64,000 nt of DNA from Anaerolineae bacterium (GTDB lineage: Bacteria > Chloroflexota > Anaerolineae > Aggregatilineales > JAFGMM01): the NCBI GenBank assembly GCA_027494055.1, contig JAOSJO010000012.1:310001-374000 (forward strand). Reading direction: 5' to 3'. The notes under the pieces are model-generated. The model saw only the letters and a program-made list of their open reading frames with translations. It did not search any database and was not told where the DNA came from. Of the stretch, positions 40,022 to 49,193 are shown one piece after another. The position numbers and the translations under genes are program-made. Positions within the stretch are counted from its first letter, which is position 1. Each line of letters opens with the position of its first letter.

Positions 40022-40600
40022 CACGAAAGCACGAAGAACGCGAAGTCGCGAAAGGATTGCGCGCATTCTTCGCGCCTTTCGCGGCTTTGTGTCTCAACCC
40101 ATGCCTATCTCACCCAGTGAGGAGTGCGCACCACGATTCGTAACACGAAAGCACGAAGGACACGAAGTTACGAAAGGATTGCGCGCTTCTTTCGTGGCTT
40201 CGTGGTTCAAACCCATGCCGTTTCTCACACAGTGAGACAGCGCGCACCACGATTCGTAACACGAAAGCACGAAGGCCACGAAGTTACGAAAGGATTGCGC
40301 GCATTCTTCGCGCCTTTCGCGGCTTTGTGTCTCAACCCATGCCTATCTTACCCAGTGGGCAGTGCACACCACGATTCGTAACACGAAAGCACGAAGGACA
40401 CGAAGTTGCGAAAGGATTGCGCGCTTCTTTCGTGCCTTTCGTGGCTTCGTGGTTCAAACCCATGCCTATCTCACACAGTGAGACAGCGCACACCGAGGTT
40501 CGCAACACGAAAACACGGAGTATGCGAAGTCGCGAAAGGGCTGCGCGCATTCTTCGCGCCTTTCGTGGCTTCGTGTCTCAGACGGGCGCTGCTTCCCAAA
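40022..40600. repeat. Tandem array of five palindromic repeats
   Basis: Five units begin at 40022, 40144, 40260, 40382 and 40506, spaced 122, 116, 122 and 124 nt. Each starts CACGAAA(G/A)CACG, contains GCGAAAGG or ACGAAAGG, and ends in a CGCGCCTTTCG-GGCTT-GTGT arm that pairs with the start. Units 1 and 3 share one tail (CTCAACCCATGCC), units 2 and 4 another (TTCAAACCCATGCC and a CACACAGTGAGACAG segment), so a two-unit block was duplicated. Short frames inside are repeat-encoded and not genes. The rest of 39861-40021 holds nothing recognisable. Confidence 0.85.
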
Positions 40601-40603
40601 CCC

Positions 40604-41482
40604 TTACAGCTTGACCGCGCCTTCGCTCAAGCCCCGGATCAGTTGGCGCGAGAAGAGCGCGTACAGGATGAGGACAGGCATCATCGCCAGCGAAAGCGAC
40701 GCGAGCAGCGCTGACCAGTCGGTCTTGAACTGGCCCACGAACCACGAGATGCCCAGGGTGATCGTGCGCACGCTTTCGCCAGAGGCCAGCACCAGCGGCC
40801 ACCACAGGTCGTTCCAGACCGGGATCATGTGGAAGACGGCCACGGTCGCCAGCGCGGGACGCACCAGCGGCATCACCAGTTGAAAGAGGATGCGATATTC
40901 GCTCGCGCCGTCCACGCGCGCCGCGTCTTTCAACTCTCTGGGGACATCGTGCATGAACGAATGGAGAATAAAGATGGAAATGGGCAGCCCCGCCGCCGCG
41001 TACACCAGGATGAGCGCGCCCAGCGTGCCGTGCAGGTTGAGCGTCTTCATCAGGCGGATCAGGCTCACCGTGCCCAGGCGCACCGGGATCATGATGCCGA
41101 GCGCGAAGTAGATGGCGAGGAAGCGGTTGCCGAAGAACCGGTATTCGGAGAGCGCGTAAGCCGCCATCGCGCCGAACAGCAGGACGAGGATGATCGTCGT
41201 CAGCGTCACCGCAAGGCTGTTGCCGAAGTACCGGATCACGTTGGCGCGCCCGAACACCGTCTCATAGCCGCTCATGTTGATGGGGTTGGGCAGCGAGTAG
41301 GGCGAGCTGAAGACCTCGCGCTTGTCTTTGAACGAGTTGATGAGAATCAGGGCGACCGGGAACACAGCGATGAGGGAGTAGACGATGAGGATCACATACG
41401 TCCCGGCCCGGCCCAACCGCTGCCGGAGGGCCGACGTGGCCGGTGCGGATGTCTGTGCGCGCGCGGTTGCAGTGGCGGTCAT
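40604..41482 (-). CDS. Carbohydrate ABC transporter permease (MalG family)
   Basis: A 292-residue inner-membrane permease with six TM helices. The first is TYVILIVYSLIAVFPVALIL; a periplasmic loop (FSSPYSLPNPINMSGYETVF) follows. The EAA loop EYRILFQLVMPLVRPALATVAVF with preceding RELKDAARVDGA (about 195-225) contacts the ATPase. This is the CUT1 MalG/LacG subfamily, which imports oligosaccharides or glycerol phosphate. Its C-terminus SRQLIRGLSEGAVKL is characteristic. It starts 16 nt after the partner permease, and its stop is followed immediately by the palindromic repeat array. No ATPase gene is in this operon. Confidence 0.92.
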   Translation of the reverse strand: MTATATARAQTSAPATSALRQRLGRAGTYVILIVYSLIAVFPVALILINSFKDKREVFSSPYSLPNPINMSGYETVFGRANVIRYFGNSLAVTLTTIILVLLFGAMAAYALSEYRFFGNRFLAIYFALGIMIPVRLGTVSLIRLMKTLNLHGTLGALILVYAAAGLPISIFILHSFMHDVPRELKDAARVDGASEYRILFQLVMPLVRPALATVAVFHMIPVWNDLWWPLVLASGESVRTITLGISWFVGQFKTDWSALLASLSLAMMPVLILYALFSRQLIRGLSEGAVKL

Positions 41483-41498
41483 GATACCCCTCCTCGCC

Positions 41499-42422
41499 TT
41501 AGCTTTCAGCCCGAACCAGGCGGCGCTGAATCCCGAACAGGTAGATGAGCACGCCGGTCAGGATGATGAGAAACATGATCGTGGCGATGGTCGTCCCCAT
41601 GATGGGGTTGGGTCGCTGCGTCGCCCCACCGCCGAACGTGGTGCGGTAGAAGAACGTGCCGAGGATGTCGGTGCCGAAGTTTGGCGGCGCAAGCGCGCCC
41701 TGCATGGTGTAGATCAGGTCAAAAGCGTTGAAGTTGCCGACAAAGGTCAGGATGCCGACGATGCCCACGGTCGGCAGGATGAGCGGGAAGCGCACGCGCC
41801 AGAAAGTCTGCCACCCGGTCGCGCCGTCCACGCGCGCCGCGTCGATCAACTCCTCCGAAATGCTGATGAGCGCCGCCGAGAAGAGCATCATCGGCAGGCC
41901 CACGAACTGCCACACCGACACCAGCGACACCGTGACCAGCGCCGACTGCGTCTGGCCGAGCAGCGGCGTCGGCAGGCCCAGGGTCTTCGCCGGGTTGTTG
42001 AGAATGCCCCACAACGGGCTGAGCATCAACTGCCAGATGAAGCCGATAATCACAAAGGAGAGCGTGGTCGGCGCGAAGAGGATCGTGCGGAACAGCGCCA
42101 CGCCCCTGACCCCACGGGTCGTCAGCAGCGCCGCCAGCAGGAGCGCGATCGGGTTCTGGACCAGCATGTGCACGGCGAAGAAGACAAAGTTGTTGCGCAG
42201 CGCGTTCCAGAAGCGCTCGCTCCACACCGGGTCATTGAACAGGCGCTCGAAGTTCGCCAGCCCGACGAACACGTCTGGCCCGCCGGCCTGCTCCTGGTAC
42301 AGGCTGAGGCGCAGCGAGTCGAGCAACGGAAAAGCCATGAACATGCTGTACAGGATGAACGCCGGGAGGACAAACACCAGAATGTAGAAGCGGCGCGGCC
42401 GGCGTGCAGCGACTTGCTCCAT
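41499..42422 (-). CDS. Carbohydrate ABC transporter permease (MalF/UgpA family)
   Basis: A 307-residue inner-membrane protein with six TM helices. The first is RFYILVFVLPAFILYSMFMAF, then SLYQEQAGGPDVFVGLANFERL. The EAA loop contains ISEELIDAARVDGATGWQTFWRVRFPLILPTVG (about 200-235). It pairs with the MalG-type gene downstream to form the CUT1 transmembrane pore. The ATG at 42422 lies 130 nt after the binding-protein stop, with a strong hairpin between them, the usual way of giving the binding protein higher expression. The substrate is not evident. Confidence 0.92.
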   Translation of the reverse strand: MEQVAARRPRRFYILVFVLPAFILYSMFMAFPLLDSLRLSLYQEQAGGPDVFVGLANFERLFNDPVWSERFWNALRNNFVFFAVHMLVQNPIALLLAALLTTRGVRGVALFRTILFAPTTLSFVIIGFIWQLMLSPLWGILNNPAKTLGLPTPLLGQTQSALVTVSLVSVWQFVGLPMMLFSAALISISEELIDAARVDGATGWQTFWRVRFPLILPTVGIVGILTFVGNFNAFDLIYTMQGALAPPNFGTDILGTFFYRTTFGGGATQRPNPIMGTTIATIMFLIILTGVLIYLFGIQRRLVRAES

Positions 42423-42476
42423 TTTGACCTGCCTCAGTAGATGTTGTGCTCCGCGCAGTGGCTAATTTAGCAAACA

Positions 42477-42509
42477 GAGGGTGGTGACGGTCAAGCCACC
42501 ACCACCCTC
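42477..42509 (-). promoter_or_regulatory. Intercistronic hairpin between binding protein and permeases
   Basis: GAGGGTGGTG (42477-42486) pairs perfectly with CACCACCCTC (42500-42509), loop 13 nt. It lies between the binding-protein stop (42553) and the permease start (42422). It has no T-tract, so partial termination or mRNA 3'-end protection is likelier than full termination. Confidence 0.55.
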
Positions 42510-42552
42510 GCACGAAATCGCAGCCGTCTCAGGCGATTGCAGCCGGCAGCGT

Positions 42553-43797
42553 TTACTCAGGTCGCCATAGGTACGACTCAAGTTCCTCAGCGGCTTCCAT
42601 GGGGGTCATGACGCCCTGGATCACGGCGGGCATGATGCGCCAGTTCTCGTTGTCAGCAGACACCTCGCCGCGCGAGAGGTACTGGTACAGCACGCGGATC
42701 GTGCCCTGGCACTCCTGCCGCCAGTCCAGGAACTCCTGCGCGAGCGGATTCTCCAACGTCAGTTGGTGGTCCGACAGCGAGAAGAAGCCCGGCTGCAGGT
42801 TGGAGTACATCTGCGCGAACTCCTGGGTCGTGAGCCACTCCAGGAAGATCCGGGCCTCCTCAGGGTGCGCGGTGGCGGCGTTCATGCCGACCGCGATGTC
42901 CACATGGTCATTGATCCAGCACGTTTCGGCGTCAGGATCGACCACGGGCGGCTTGAAGGCGTGCATCGCGAACATGGCGTTCGCCTCGAAGATCGGGATT
43001 TCCCACGAGCCGGCGGGGAAGATCGCCGCGCCGCCCAGCGGGAAGAGTTGCTGCGTGTCCGCGTAGCCGATGGCCTCGTGGCCATCGGGCAGGTACGGCT
43101 CCCAGGCGACGACCGCTTCGATGGCGGCGACAAACTCTGGGTCGGTGAGTTTCGCTTCGCCACTAATCAGGGCCTGGCGTCCGACCTCGCCGTCCCAGTA
43201 GTTCGGGCCAATGTTCTCGAAGCCCATGTACGCATTGCCCCAACCATCCTTGGTGCCCATCGCCAGCGGGGTGATGCCTGCGTCCAGAATGGTCTGGAGC
43301 AGCGCCATGAACTCGTCCATAGTCGCGGGGGCGGTCCAGCCGTGCTCCTCGAAGAGGTCGGCGTTATAGATGAAGCCGTGAATCACCGACGCCATCGGGA
43401 CACAGTAGACGTTCTCGCCGTCATCCGTGATCCAGCCGCTGCGCGCCACGTCGTTGAAGTGCTCCATGCCGGGGAGGTCGTTCACCGAGGCGAGATAGCC
43501 CGCCTCGTACAGGCCCAGGCTCAGGTCAAAGGGGCGGCAGGTGATGAGGTCCGGCCCGGTCCCGGCCTCAAGCGCGGCGCGCAGTTGCGCGTCGTATTCG
43601 GTGTTCAGCGTCGGCTCAAACCGGACGACGATGTTGGGATACGCCGCGCTGAACGCAGCGAGAATCTCATCCCACTGCTCGATATCCTCCGTGCGCCAGC
43701 TCCCCATGACGAGTTCGACGACCTCCTCTTGCGCGCTCACCGGCAGCGCAACCAGAAACAGCGCGAGCACAAGGGTGAACGTGAAGGCCTTTTTCAT
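42553..43797 (-). CDS. Extracellular sugar-binding protein of a CUT1 ABC importer
   Basis: 414 residues. A cleaved signal peptide (KKAFTFTLVLALFLVALPVSAQ) precedes a family 1 solute-binding protein: WRTEDIEQWDEILAAFSAAYPNIVV, the hinge AALEAGTGPDLIT, YCVPMASVIHGFIYNADLFEEHGW, FPLGGAAIFPAGSWEI and the C-terminal EWLTTQEFAQMY. A lipobox is not visible, so it is presumably bound some other way in this monoderm-like organism. It is the first gene of the importer operon and is the one preceded by the promoter and operators at 43916-44002. The ligand is unknown. Confidence 0.9.
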   Translation of the reverse strand: MKKAFTFTLVLALFLVALPVSAQEEVVELVMGSWRTEDIEQWDEILAAFSAAYPNIVVRFEPTLNTEYDAQLRAALEAGTGPDLITCRPFDLSLGLYEAGYLASVNDLPGMEHFNDVARSGWITDDGENVYCVPMASVIHGFIYNADLFEEHGWTAPATMDEFMALLQTILDAGITPLAMGTKDGWGNAYMGFENIGPNYWDGEVGRQALISGEAKLTDPEFVAAIEAVVAWEPYLPDGHEAIGYADTQQLFPLGGAAIFPAGSWEIPIFEANAMFAMHAFKPPVVDPDAETCWINDHVDIAVGMNAATAHPEEARIFLEWLTTQEFAQMYSNLQPGFFSLSDHQLTLENPLAQEFLDWRQECQGTIRVLYQYLSRGEVSADNENWRIMPAVIQGVMTPMEAAEELESYLWRPE

Positions 43798-43915
43798 TTC
43801 TTCCTCCTCGCTTGTCAGATGCTAAATCAATGACAAAACGCTCTGGACATTCGTTCGGCAGTTGGCCGGCTGTGGAACCTCCTCCTGAGAAGTAGCGCCT
43901 GCGGACGACAAGAAT

Positions 43916-43944
43916 ATGATACCGCCGTATCCTACAAGGGTCAA
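43916..43944 (-). promoter_or_regulatory. Promoter of the sugar ABC operon
   Basis: TTGACC (43944-43939), 17-nt spacer, TATCAT (43921-43916) on the minus strand. The leader to the ATG at 43797 would be about 110 nt. Confidence 0.6.
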
Positions 43945-43946
43945 AT

Positions 43947-44002
43947 CGGTGGTAAACCGAACTCTATACCGGGTGCTAAACCACACTAATACATAATGTA
44001 TT
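43947..44002 (-). promoter_or_regulatory. Candidate operators upstream of the sugar ABC promoter
   Basis: A perfect palindrome AATACAT-A-ATGTATT at 43988-44002 lies about 44 nt upstream of the -35. Two direct AAACC elements (GGTAAACC near 43950, GCTAAACC near 43975) lie between, about 25 nt apart. The regulator family is unknown; no regulator gene is adjacent. Confidence 0.4.
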
Positions 44003-44048
44003 TATTACCCAAAGCGTCGGCGCGCGTGTGTCTGTTCATCTTTTGGTT

Positions 44049-44066
44049 CCGCGACTGAAGTCGCGG
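44049..44066. repeat. Short perfect hairpin CCGCGACT/AGTCGCGG
   Basis: CCGCGACT (44049-44056), loop GA, AGTCGCGG (44059-44066). A second, imperfect GACGACC-TTAG-TCGTT hairpin follows near 44108-44125. These fall in the AT-richer, gene-free stretch 43798-44479 and resemble small dispersed repeats. Confidence 0.5.
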
Positions 44067-44252
44067 GCTAATTCGTATTCCTTCCCGCCATGTTCTGCGA
44101 TTAACCGACGACCTTAGTCGTTAAGTTACGAAAAACAACCTTTTAGCGCGATACCGAGCGGACAATTGAGTAGATACCTGCCCATGGCGATCCGTAGGAT
44201 GCCATAGCAAGACAAAATCCGGGGATGGGAAAAAGCGCACCGGGATGCGTAA

Positions 44253-44332
44253 CACGAAGGCACGAAACATGCGAGGTCACGAAAGAGGTGGGCGCACTTT
44301 CGCGTTTTCGCGCTTTTCGTGGCTTCGTGTTT
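44253..44332. repeat. Palindromic repeat, single copy
   Basis: CACGAAGGCACGAAA at 44253 and the arm TTTTCGTGGCTTCGTG near 44314-44330 belong to the same family as 40022-40600 and 28311-28370. It shares the 5' flank GATGCGTAA with the array units (GATTCGTAA). Confidence 0.75.
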
Positions 44333-44385
44333 CCAATCTGCACTGCCTCCCGGACTTTGCCGCGCTGACGTAGGACGCCGGGTAA

Positions 44386-44414
44386 TTGACAGCATTTTTG
44401 ATTTCATGTACTCT
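44386..44414 (+). promoter_or_regulatory. Promoter of the small membrane protein gene
   Basis: Consensus TTGACA (44386-44391), 17-nt spacer, TACTCT (44409-44414), 65 nt before the ATG at 44480. Confidence 0.6.
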
Positions 44415-44479
44415 TTGGGCACACAAACCGGTGCACGCGATCCGACCCCCGGCGGATGCTGAAACCCTGGGAGGCAGCC

Positions 44480-44692
44480 ATGTTAGATCGATTGCGCGAG
44501 AGCGCGCTCAATGACGACTACGACGACGAGCCGGAGGAGGTCACCGACTACGTGCGGCAGGCCGCAGCCGAGGAGGACCTGCTCCTGGGGCTGAACCCGG
44601 CGCAACGGCTCGTCCTGTCGCTTTTCCTCTTCCTTGACGTCGCTGTGATTGGCTTCATGCTGCTGCTGGCGCTTGGGCGCATCAACATCTGA
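44480..44692 (+). CDS. Small single-pass membrane protein, 70 residues
   Basis: The acidic N-terminal half (NDDYDDEPEEVTDYVRQAAAEEDLL) is followed by a short amphipathic stretch and one TM helix near the C-terminus (LVLSLFLFLDVAVIGFMLLLALG, about 43-65). GGAGGCAGCC lies directly before the ATG at 44480, which is why I prefer it to an in-frame start eight codons upstream. A TTGACA promoter precedes it. No family or function is recognised. It converges on the acylase gene with a 69-nt gap. Confidence 0.6.
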   Translation: MLDRLRESALNDDYDDEPEEVTDYVRQAAAEEDLLLGLNPAQRLVLSLFLFLDVAVIGFMLLLALGRINI

Positions 44693-44761
44693 GCATCGTT
44701 TGGCGTCTTCTCCACAATGAGTCGCGCAGGCGCTCTGAGGTCAGAGCGCCTGTTTGCGTGT

Positions 44762-47213
44762 TCACCCATCCGGCGCGACGGGCACAATCAGCGTGAGGCG
44801 CGACTCGGCAGCCGTCTGCACCGCCGGCCTCGTCGAATAGCATGGGGTGGTACGCGATGGCGCGCCAGAGGTCGATCATGTCGCTGTAGTGCGGGCTGAA
44901 GGGGTGCCCGCTCTGGCCGGTGGTGTGGATCGACCGGCTGTTCGCGAAGTCGCTCAGGTCCACGATCATGCGCTGCGAGGGCAACCCGTACACTGCGAAG
45001 GGGTCCGACGCCCGCCAACTCGTGGCGTTCACCACCGACGCGCTCCCGCCCACCGCGACCGGCCCCCGGTTGAAGATGCCCGCAATCAGGCCGACGCCCG
45101 ACTGGCCCGGCCCCTGGTTCACGAACGTCGCGGTGTGGAGCGCGCCCCAGCGCCAGGCGTCGCGGTTGTCACCGAGCCGGTCCGCGACCAGGCGACGCCC
45201 CTCCGCAAAAGCGCGACGCACGATGTCGTCGCGCGTCTCGACCTCCGCCGTGCGCGCGTCGTCCCACCACGCATTCTCTGGGTCGTCAAGCAGCCGCGAG
45301 AGGCTGTACACCTCCCGCGAGCTGCCGTTGGGAACCGCGCCGAGTTCGTCTGCGTACACGGCAGCGACCAGCTCCGCCCAGAAGCCCATGAAGAGCGCCG
45401 CGTGCGCGCTGTCCATGTCGGCCTGGCGATCCCAGCCGCCCAGCCACGCGGCTGCATCGGCCAGCGCGGCGTCTGCCAGGTCGAGCGCGGCGAGGGCGGC
45501 AACCAGTTCGTCCGCGAGCGGCACGCGGTTGTCGCCGTGGATGGCGACAAAGGTCGCGACGGTGTGCGCGTCGGTCGCTTCGAGCAGCGCCGTGATGCGC
45601 GCCGCGCGGTAGCCGTAGTCGCTCCACGCGCCCGTGAGCGTGTACGCATACTCCGGACCGACGACGGCGTTGTTGGCGGTGACGATGTAGCCGCGCTCCG
45701 GGTTGAATTCCGAAGGCAGTTCGTCGAAGGGGATGTAGCCCTGCCACTCATAGGCGGTCGTGTTGCCCGGTACCGGCAACAGGCCGTCGTGCCCCTCCGC
45801 GCGGATGGGTATCCGGCCCGGCGTCTGATAGCCGATGTTCCCCGCCACATCCGCATAGACGAAGTTCTGCGCCGGCCAGGTCCAGTAGCGCAGCGCGGCG
45901 CGGAAGTCCGCCCAGTTCGCCGCGCGGTTGAGCATCAGGATGGCGCGCAGCAGGTCGCCGCCTTCCAGCGTGGTCCAGCGCAGCGCCATCGGCGACCTGC
46001 CCGCCGCGATATCCGCCGCGTCGGTCACCACCGGCCCGAAGTGCGTCATCTGCACTTCGAGCTGCACCGACGCGCCGCCGTTGACGCGGATCGTCTCGGC
46101 GACGATGTCCATGTCCAGCCACTCGTCCTGGTAGCCGTACTGGTTCGGGTGGTCGGGATCGGTCTCCAGGATGTAGAGGTCCTGCGTGTCGGGGCCGAGG
46201 TTGGTAACGCCCCAGGCGATGTGCCGGTTGTGGCCGATGATCACGCCGGGCGTGCCCGGAAAGCTGAAGCCCACGACGTCGTAAGGGCACGCGTCGCTGA
46301 CCGGTCGGCAGTGCAGCCCGACCTCGTACCAGATCGAGGGCATCTGAATGGGCAGGTGCGTGTCGTTGGCGAGCAGGGGCAGCCCGGTCGCCGTGCGCGC
46401 CCCGGAGACGACCCAGTTGTTCGAGCCGACGCCGGGCGCAGCGCCCAGGTCGCGCGGCGACACGCCCCCGGCGAACGTCGCGCCGACATTGGCATACAGC
46501 GGGTCGTCAGGCGGTGCGGCGCGCTCCGTGACGATTGTGGGACTCTGGTCATACGGGTAGGGCGGCGCGAGGTCGGCTTCCATCTCTGCGCCCAGCATTT
46601 CGAGGCGCTCCAGGCGGTCGCGCTCGCTTTCCATGTTCCCGCCCAACATGAAAGCCAGCACCACGCCCCACCCCATCGTGTGCTCAGGCAGCCACGGCTC
46701 AATCGCAACCGGCGCGCCGGTCAGCTCCATCAGCGCGAACTCCAGCGCCAGTTCCGGCGCGCTGCGCGGGGCGATGTACTGGTTGACGCCATGTGCGTAA
46801 GCCCCAAGCACGAGCTGCGCGCCGGGGTCCAGCTCTGCGGCCAGGCGCACCGCGGCCCGGTTCCAGCCCACCGTGCGGATGAACCGGTCCATATCGACCA
46901 GGTCTTCACCGAACAGTTCGGCCAGCCGTCCCTGCCCGATGCGGCGCGCGAGTTCCATCTGGTAGAAGCGGTCCTGGGCGTGGACGTAGCCCTGCGCCAT
47001 GAAGAGGTCGTCGGCGTGGCTGGCGTAGATGTGCGGCACGCCCCAGCCGTCGCGGTAGATCTCGACCGGCTGGCGCAGGCCCGGCAGGATGAGGTCGCCG
47101 TCCAGCGTGGGCAGGGCACGGCGCAGCGTATGGACGCAATACGCGCCGAGCCCAGCGGCGACGACGGCGACGATCACGATCACCACAAGCACGACACGAA
47201 CCCAGGGCCTCAT
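44762..47213 (-). CDS. Penicillin acylase family (Ntn) amidohydrolase (3' frameshift)
   Basis: About 816 residues. One N-terminal TM anchor (VRVVLVVIVIVAVVAAGLGAY) precedes a penicillin acylase/acyl-homoserine lactone acylase precursor: VEIYRDGWGVPHIYASHADDLF, GYVHAQDRFYQMELARRI, then the autoprocessing site GSNNWVVSG, where Ser becomes the catalytic N-terminus of the beta chain (about residue 243). LLANDTHLPIQMPS and FSFPGTPGVIIGHN follow. The last 20 residues read SRLTLIVPVAPDG in another frame after a shift near 44828, with the stop at 44762; the longer readthrough to 44682 is not family-like. The substrate is unknown; quorum-signal or amide hydrolysis are options. Confidence 0.85.
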
Positions 47214-47283
47214 CCTGGATACACCCTCCCGGCCACCGCCGCGCACATCAAGCCCGGACCGCACTTGTGAAAGGCGGCGCATC

Positions 47284-47311
47284 TTATAACACAGTTGGGG
47301 TATGTGAGCAA
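47284..47311 (-). promoter_or_regulatory. Promoter of the acylase gene
   Basis: TTGCTC (47311-47306), 16-nt spacer, TTATAA (47289-47284) on the minus strand. On the opposite strand a TGCTAAACT extended -10 (47334-47341 region) with TTATCC at 47314-47319 could serve the divergent FHA gene. Confidence 0.45.
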
Positions 47312-47391
47312 TTTTATCCGCGTGCTTAATTGTGCTAAACTATAGGCGCAAGGTCTTACCGAAGGAATGCTTGCGGAAAACCACTGCCCAC

Positions 47392-47862
47392 ATGATTATC
47401 TGCACGAATTGTGGAAAGCCCAACCCCGAAGGGGTGCTGTTTTGTGAGAATTGCGGCGAGCCGTTTGTCGCGGGCGGGCCAAGCCGTGAGACTGCCGCCA
47501 TCCGCCACAGGGTGATCGAGGAGCCCCCGCACGCGATCACGGTCCAGGTGCAGGGCGCGAGCCGCAAGTTCGTGCTCGAAATGCTCAACGCGCCCTTCAT
47601 CCTGGGGCGCGCCGACCCTGAGGCGGACTTCATGCCGGAGGTCGAGTTGTCGCCGTTCGACGCAGTGCGGCTTGGCGTCTCGCGGCGGCACGCAATGATA
47701 AGCTGGGGCAGCGGCGGCGTCACCATCGAGGACCTGGGCAGCTACAACGGCACCTTCGTCAGTGGGCGGCGGCTCCCGCCGCACGAGCGCCATCCCCTGA
47801 AGGACAGCGACGAGGTCATCCTCGGCGACCTGGTGCTGAACGTCTACTTCGGCGACCGCTGA
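47392..47862 (+). CDS. Zinc-ribbon plus FHA domain protein
   Basis: 156 residues. An N-terminal zinc ribbon, CTNCGKPNPEGVLFCENCG (two CxxC pairs, residues 4-22), is followed by a linker and an FHA domain: FILGRADPEADF, the RLGVSRRHAMI strand with the Arg/Ser/His of phosphothreonine binding, and DLGSYNGTFVSGRRL. It should bind phosphothreonine partners, in keeping with Ser/Thr kinase signalling, but no kinase gene is nearby. A start 20 codons upstream is possible; ATG 47392 begins exactly at the ribbon but has no strong ribosome site. Confidence 0.85.
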   Translation: MIICTNCGKPNPEGVLFCENCGEPFVAGGPSRETAAIRHRVIEEPPHAITVQVQGASRKFVLEMLNAPFILGRADPEADFMPEVELSPFDAVRLGVSRRHAMISWGSGGVTIEDLGSYNGTFVSGRRLPPHERHPLKDSDEVILGDLVLNVYFGDR

Positions 47863-48031
47863 CCCGCACCCCCTCACTGAGTGACAAGAGCGCCGCGCGT
47901 GCGGCTTCGTGCGCGCTCTGCGACCCCCTGGCCGGGCGGCGCGCCGTTGCGCTATACTTCCCCCCAACAGGGGCGGCATGAGTCCCTGGGCGCGCTTCTT
48001 CAGCATGGCAGACCCACCAGGAGGCGGCGAT

Positions 48032-49185
48032 ATGATTCCCAAGACGGCGGGCGTGGTCATCATTGGCGGCGGCGTGATGGGCGCGAGCGTGGCCTATCAC
48101 CTGGCGAAACGCGGGGGTGCGCGACGTGCTGCTCCTGGAGCGCGAGCGCTTCTTCGGGCAGGGCGCGACCGGGCGCTGCGCCGGCGGCATCCGGCACCAG
48201 TTCTCCAGTGAAGTCAACATCCGGCTCTCGATTCACAGCATCCAAATGCTGGAGGCATTCGAGGCGGAGATGGGCCAGCCCATCGACCTGAAGCAGACCG
48301 GCTACCTCTTCCTGCTGAGCACGCCGGAGGAGATGGCGCAGTTCCGCGCCAACGTCGCGCTGCAGAACGCCCTCGGCGTCGCCAGCCGCCTCCTGACCCC
48401 GGACGAGATTCAGGCGCGCGTGCCGCTGCTCAACCTCGACGGCATCATCGGCGGCGCATTCTGCGACCGTGACGGCATCGCCGACCCCGCCAGCGTGGTG
48501 CAGGGGTTCGTCAAGCAGGCGCGCGCGCACGGCGCGACCCTGGTCAACGACGCAGCCGTTACCGGCGTCCTGGTCGACGGCGGGCGCGTGCGCGGCGTGG
48601 AGACCGCGCAGGGCCGGGTGAGCGCGCCGGTGGTGGTCAACGCCGCCGGGCCGTGGGCCGGCCTGGTCGCCGCGATGGCGGGCGTGGCGTTGCCCATCAC
48701 CCCGGAGCGGCAGCAGATCGCGGTCACCGCGCCGCTGGCGGGGCTGCCGCCCGACTTCCCGTTCGTGATCGACTTCAGCCAGCGGCTCTACTTCCACATG
48801 GAGGGCGAGGGGTTGCTGACCGGGCAATCCATCGTGGGCCAGCCTCCCACCTTCGACCAGTCGGTCGATGGCGACTGGACCGCCTATCACATCGGCAACG
48901 CGATGGCGCGGCTGCCGCTGCTCGAAAGCGCCTATTTGATGTCCGAGTGGGCCGGCCTGTACGAAAACACGCCCGACGCGCACCCCATCGTCGGGCCGGT
49001 GACGGCGCTGGAGGGGCTTCTACGTCGTGGCGGGCTTCAGCGGGCACGGCTTCATGCACGGCCCCATCGCCGGGCAGTTGATCGCCGAGCAAATCCTGGG
49101 CCTGCCCACAACCGTCGACGTGACTCCGCTGCGCTGGGATCGTTTCGCAGAAGCGAGCGCCGTCACCGAATTCAACGTCGTGTGA
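48032..49185 (+). CDS. FAD-dependent DAO-family oxidoreductase (two frameshifts)
   Basis: About 384 residues, similar to sarcosine oxidase beta/glycine oxidase-type amine oxidases. The FAD motif IIGGGVMGASVAYHLAKRG is in the first frame. After a G run near 48112-48116 the frame changes and VRDVLLLERERFFGQGATGRCAGGIRHQF continues, the flavin-attachment-like region. VNAAGPWAG and YENTPDAHPIVGPV follow. A second extra G near 49013-49017 shifts the end FYVVAGFSGHGFMHGP to the frame ending at 49185. GGAGGCG precedes ATG 48032. It converges on the ornithine cyclodeaminase gene, suggesting a shared role in amine or amino-acid oxidation. Confidence 0.85.
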
Positions 49186-49193
49186 GCGCCGGC

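Noticed and set aside
40022-40600. CRISPR array
   Set aside because: Units are about 120 nt, palindromic, without short constant repeats and unique spacers, and no cas genes are present.
40124-40714. Several 70-100 residue frames within the repeat array
   Set aside because: They translate the palindromic repeat itself (repeated FFAPFAA and RKHEGHEV strings) and recur in each unit; they are not genes.
44847-47270. An 807-codon plus-strand frame opposite the acylase
   Set aside because: Translation is Arg/Ala/His-rich without any domain; the minus strand encodes a full penicillin acylase.
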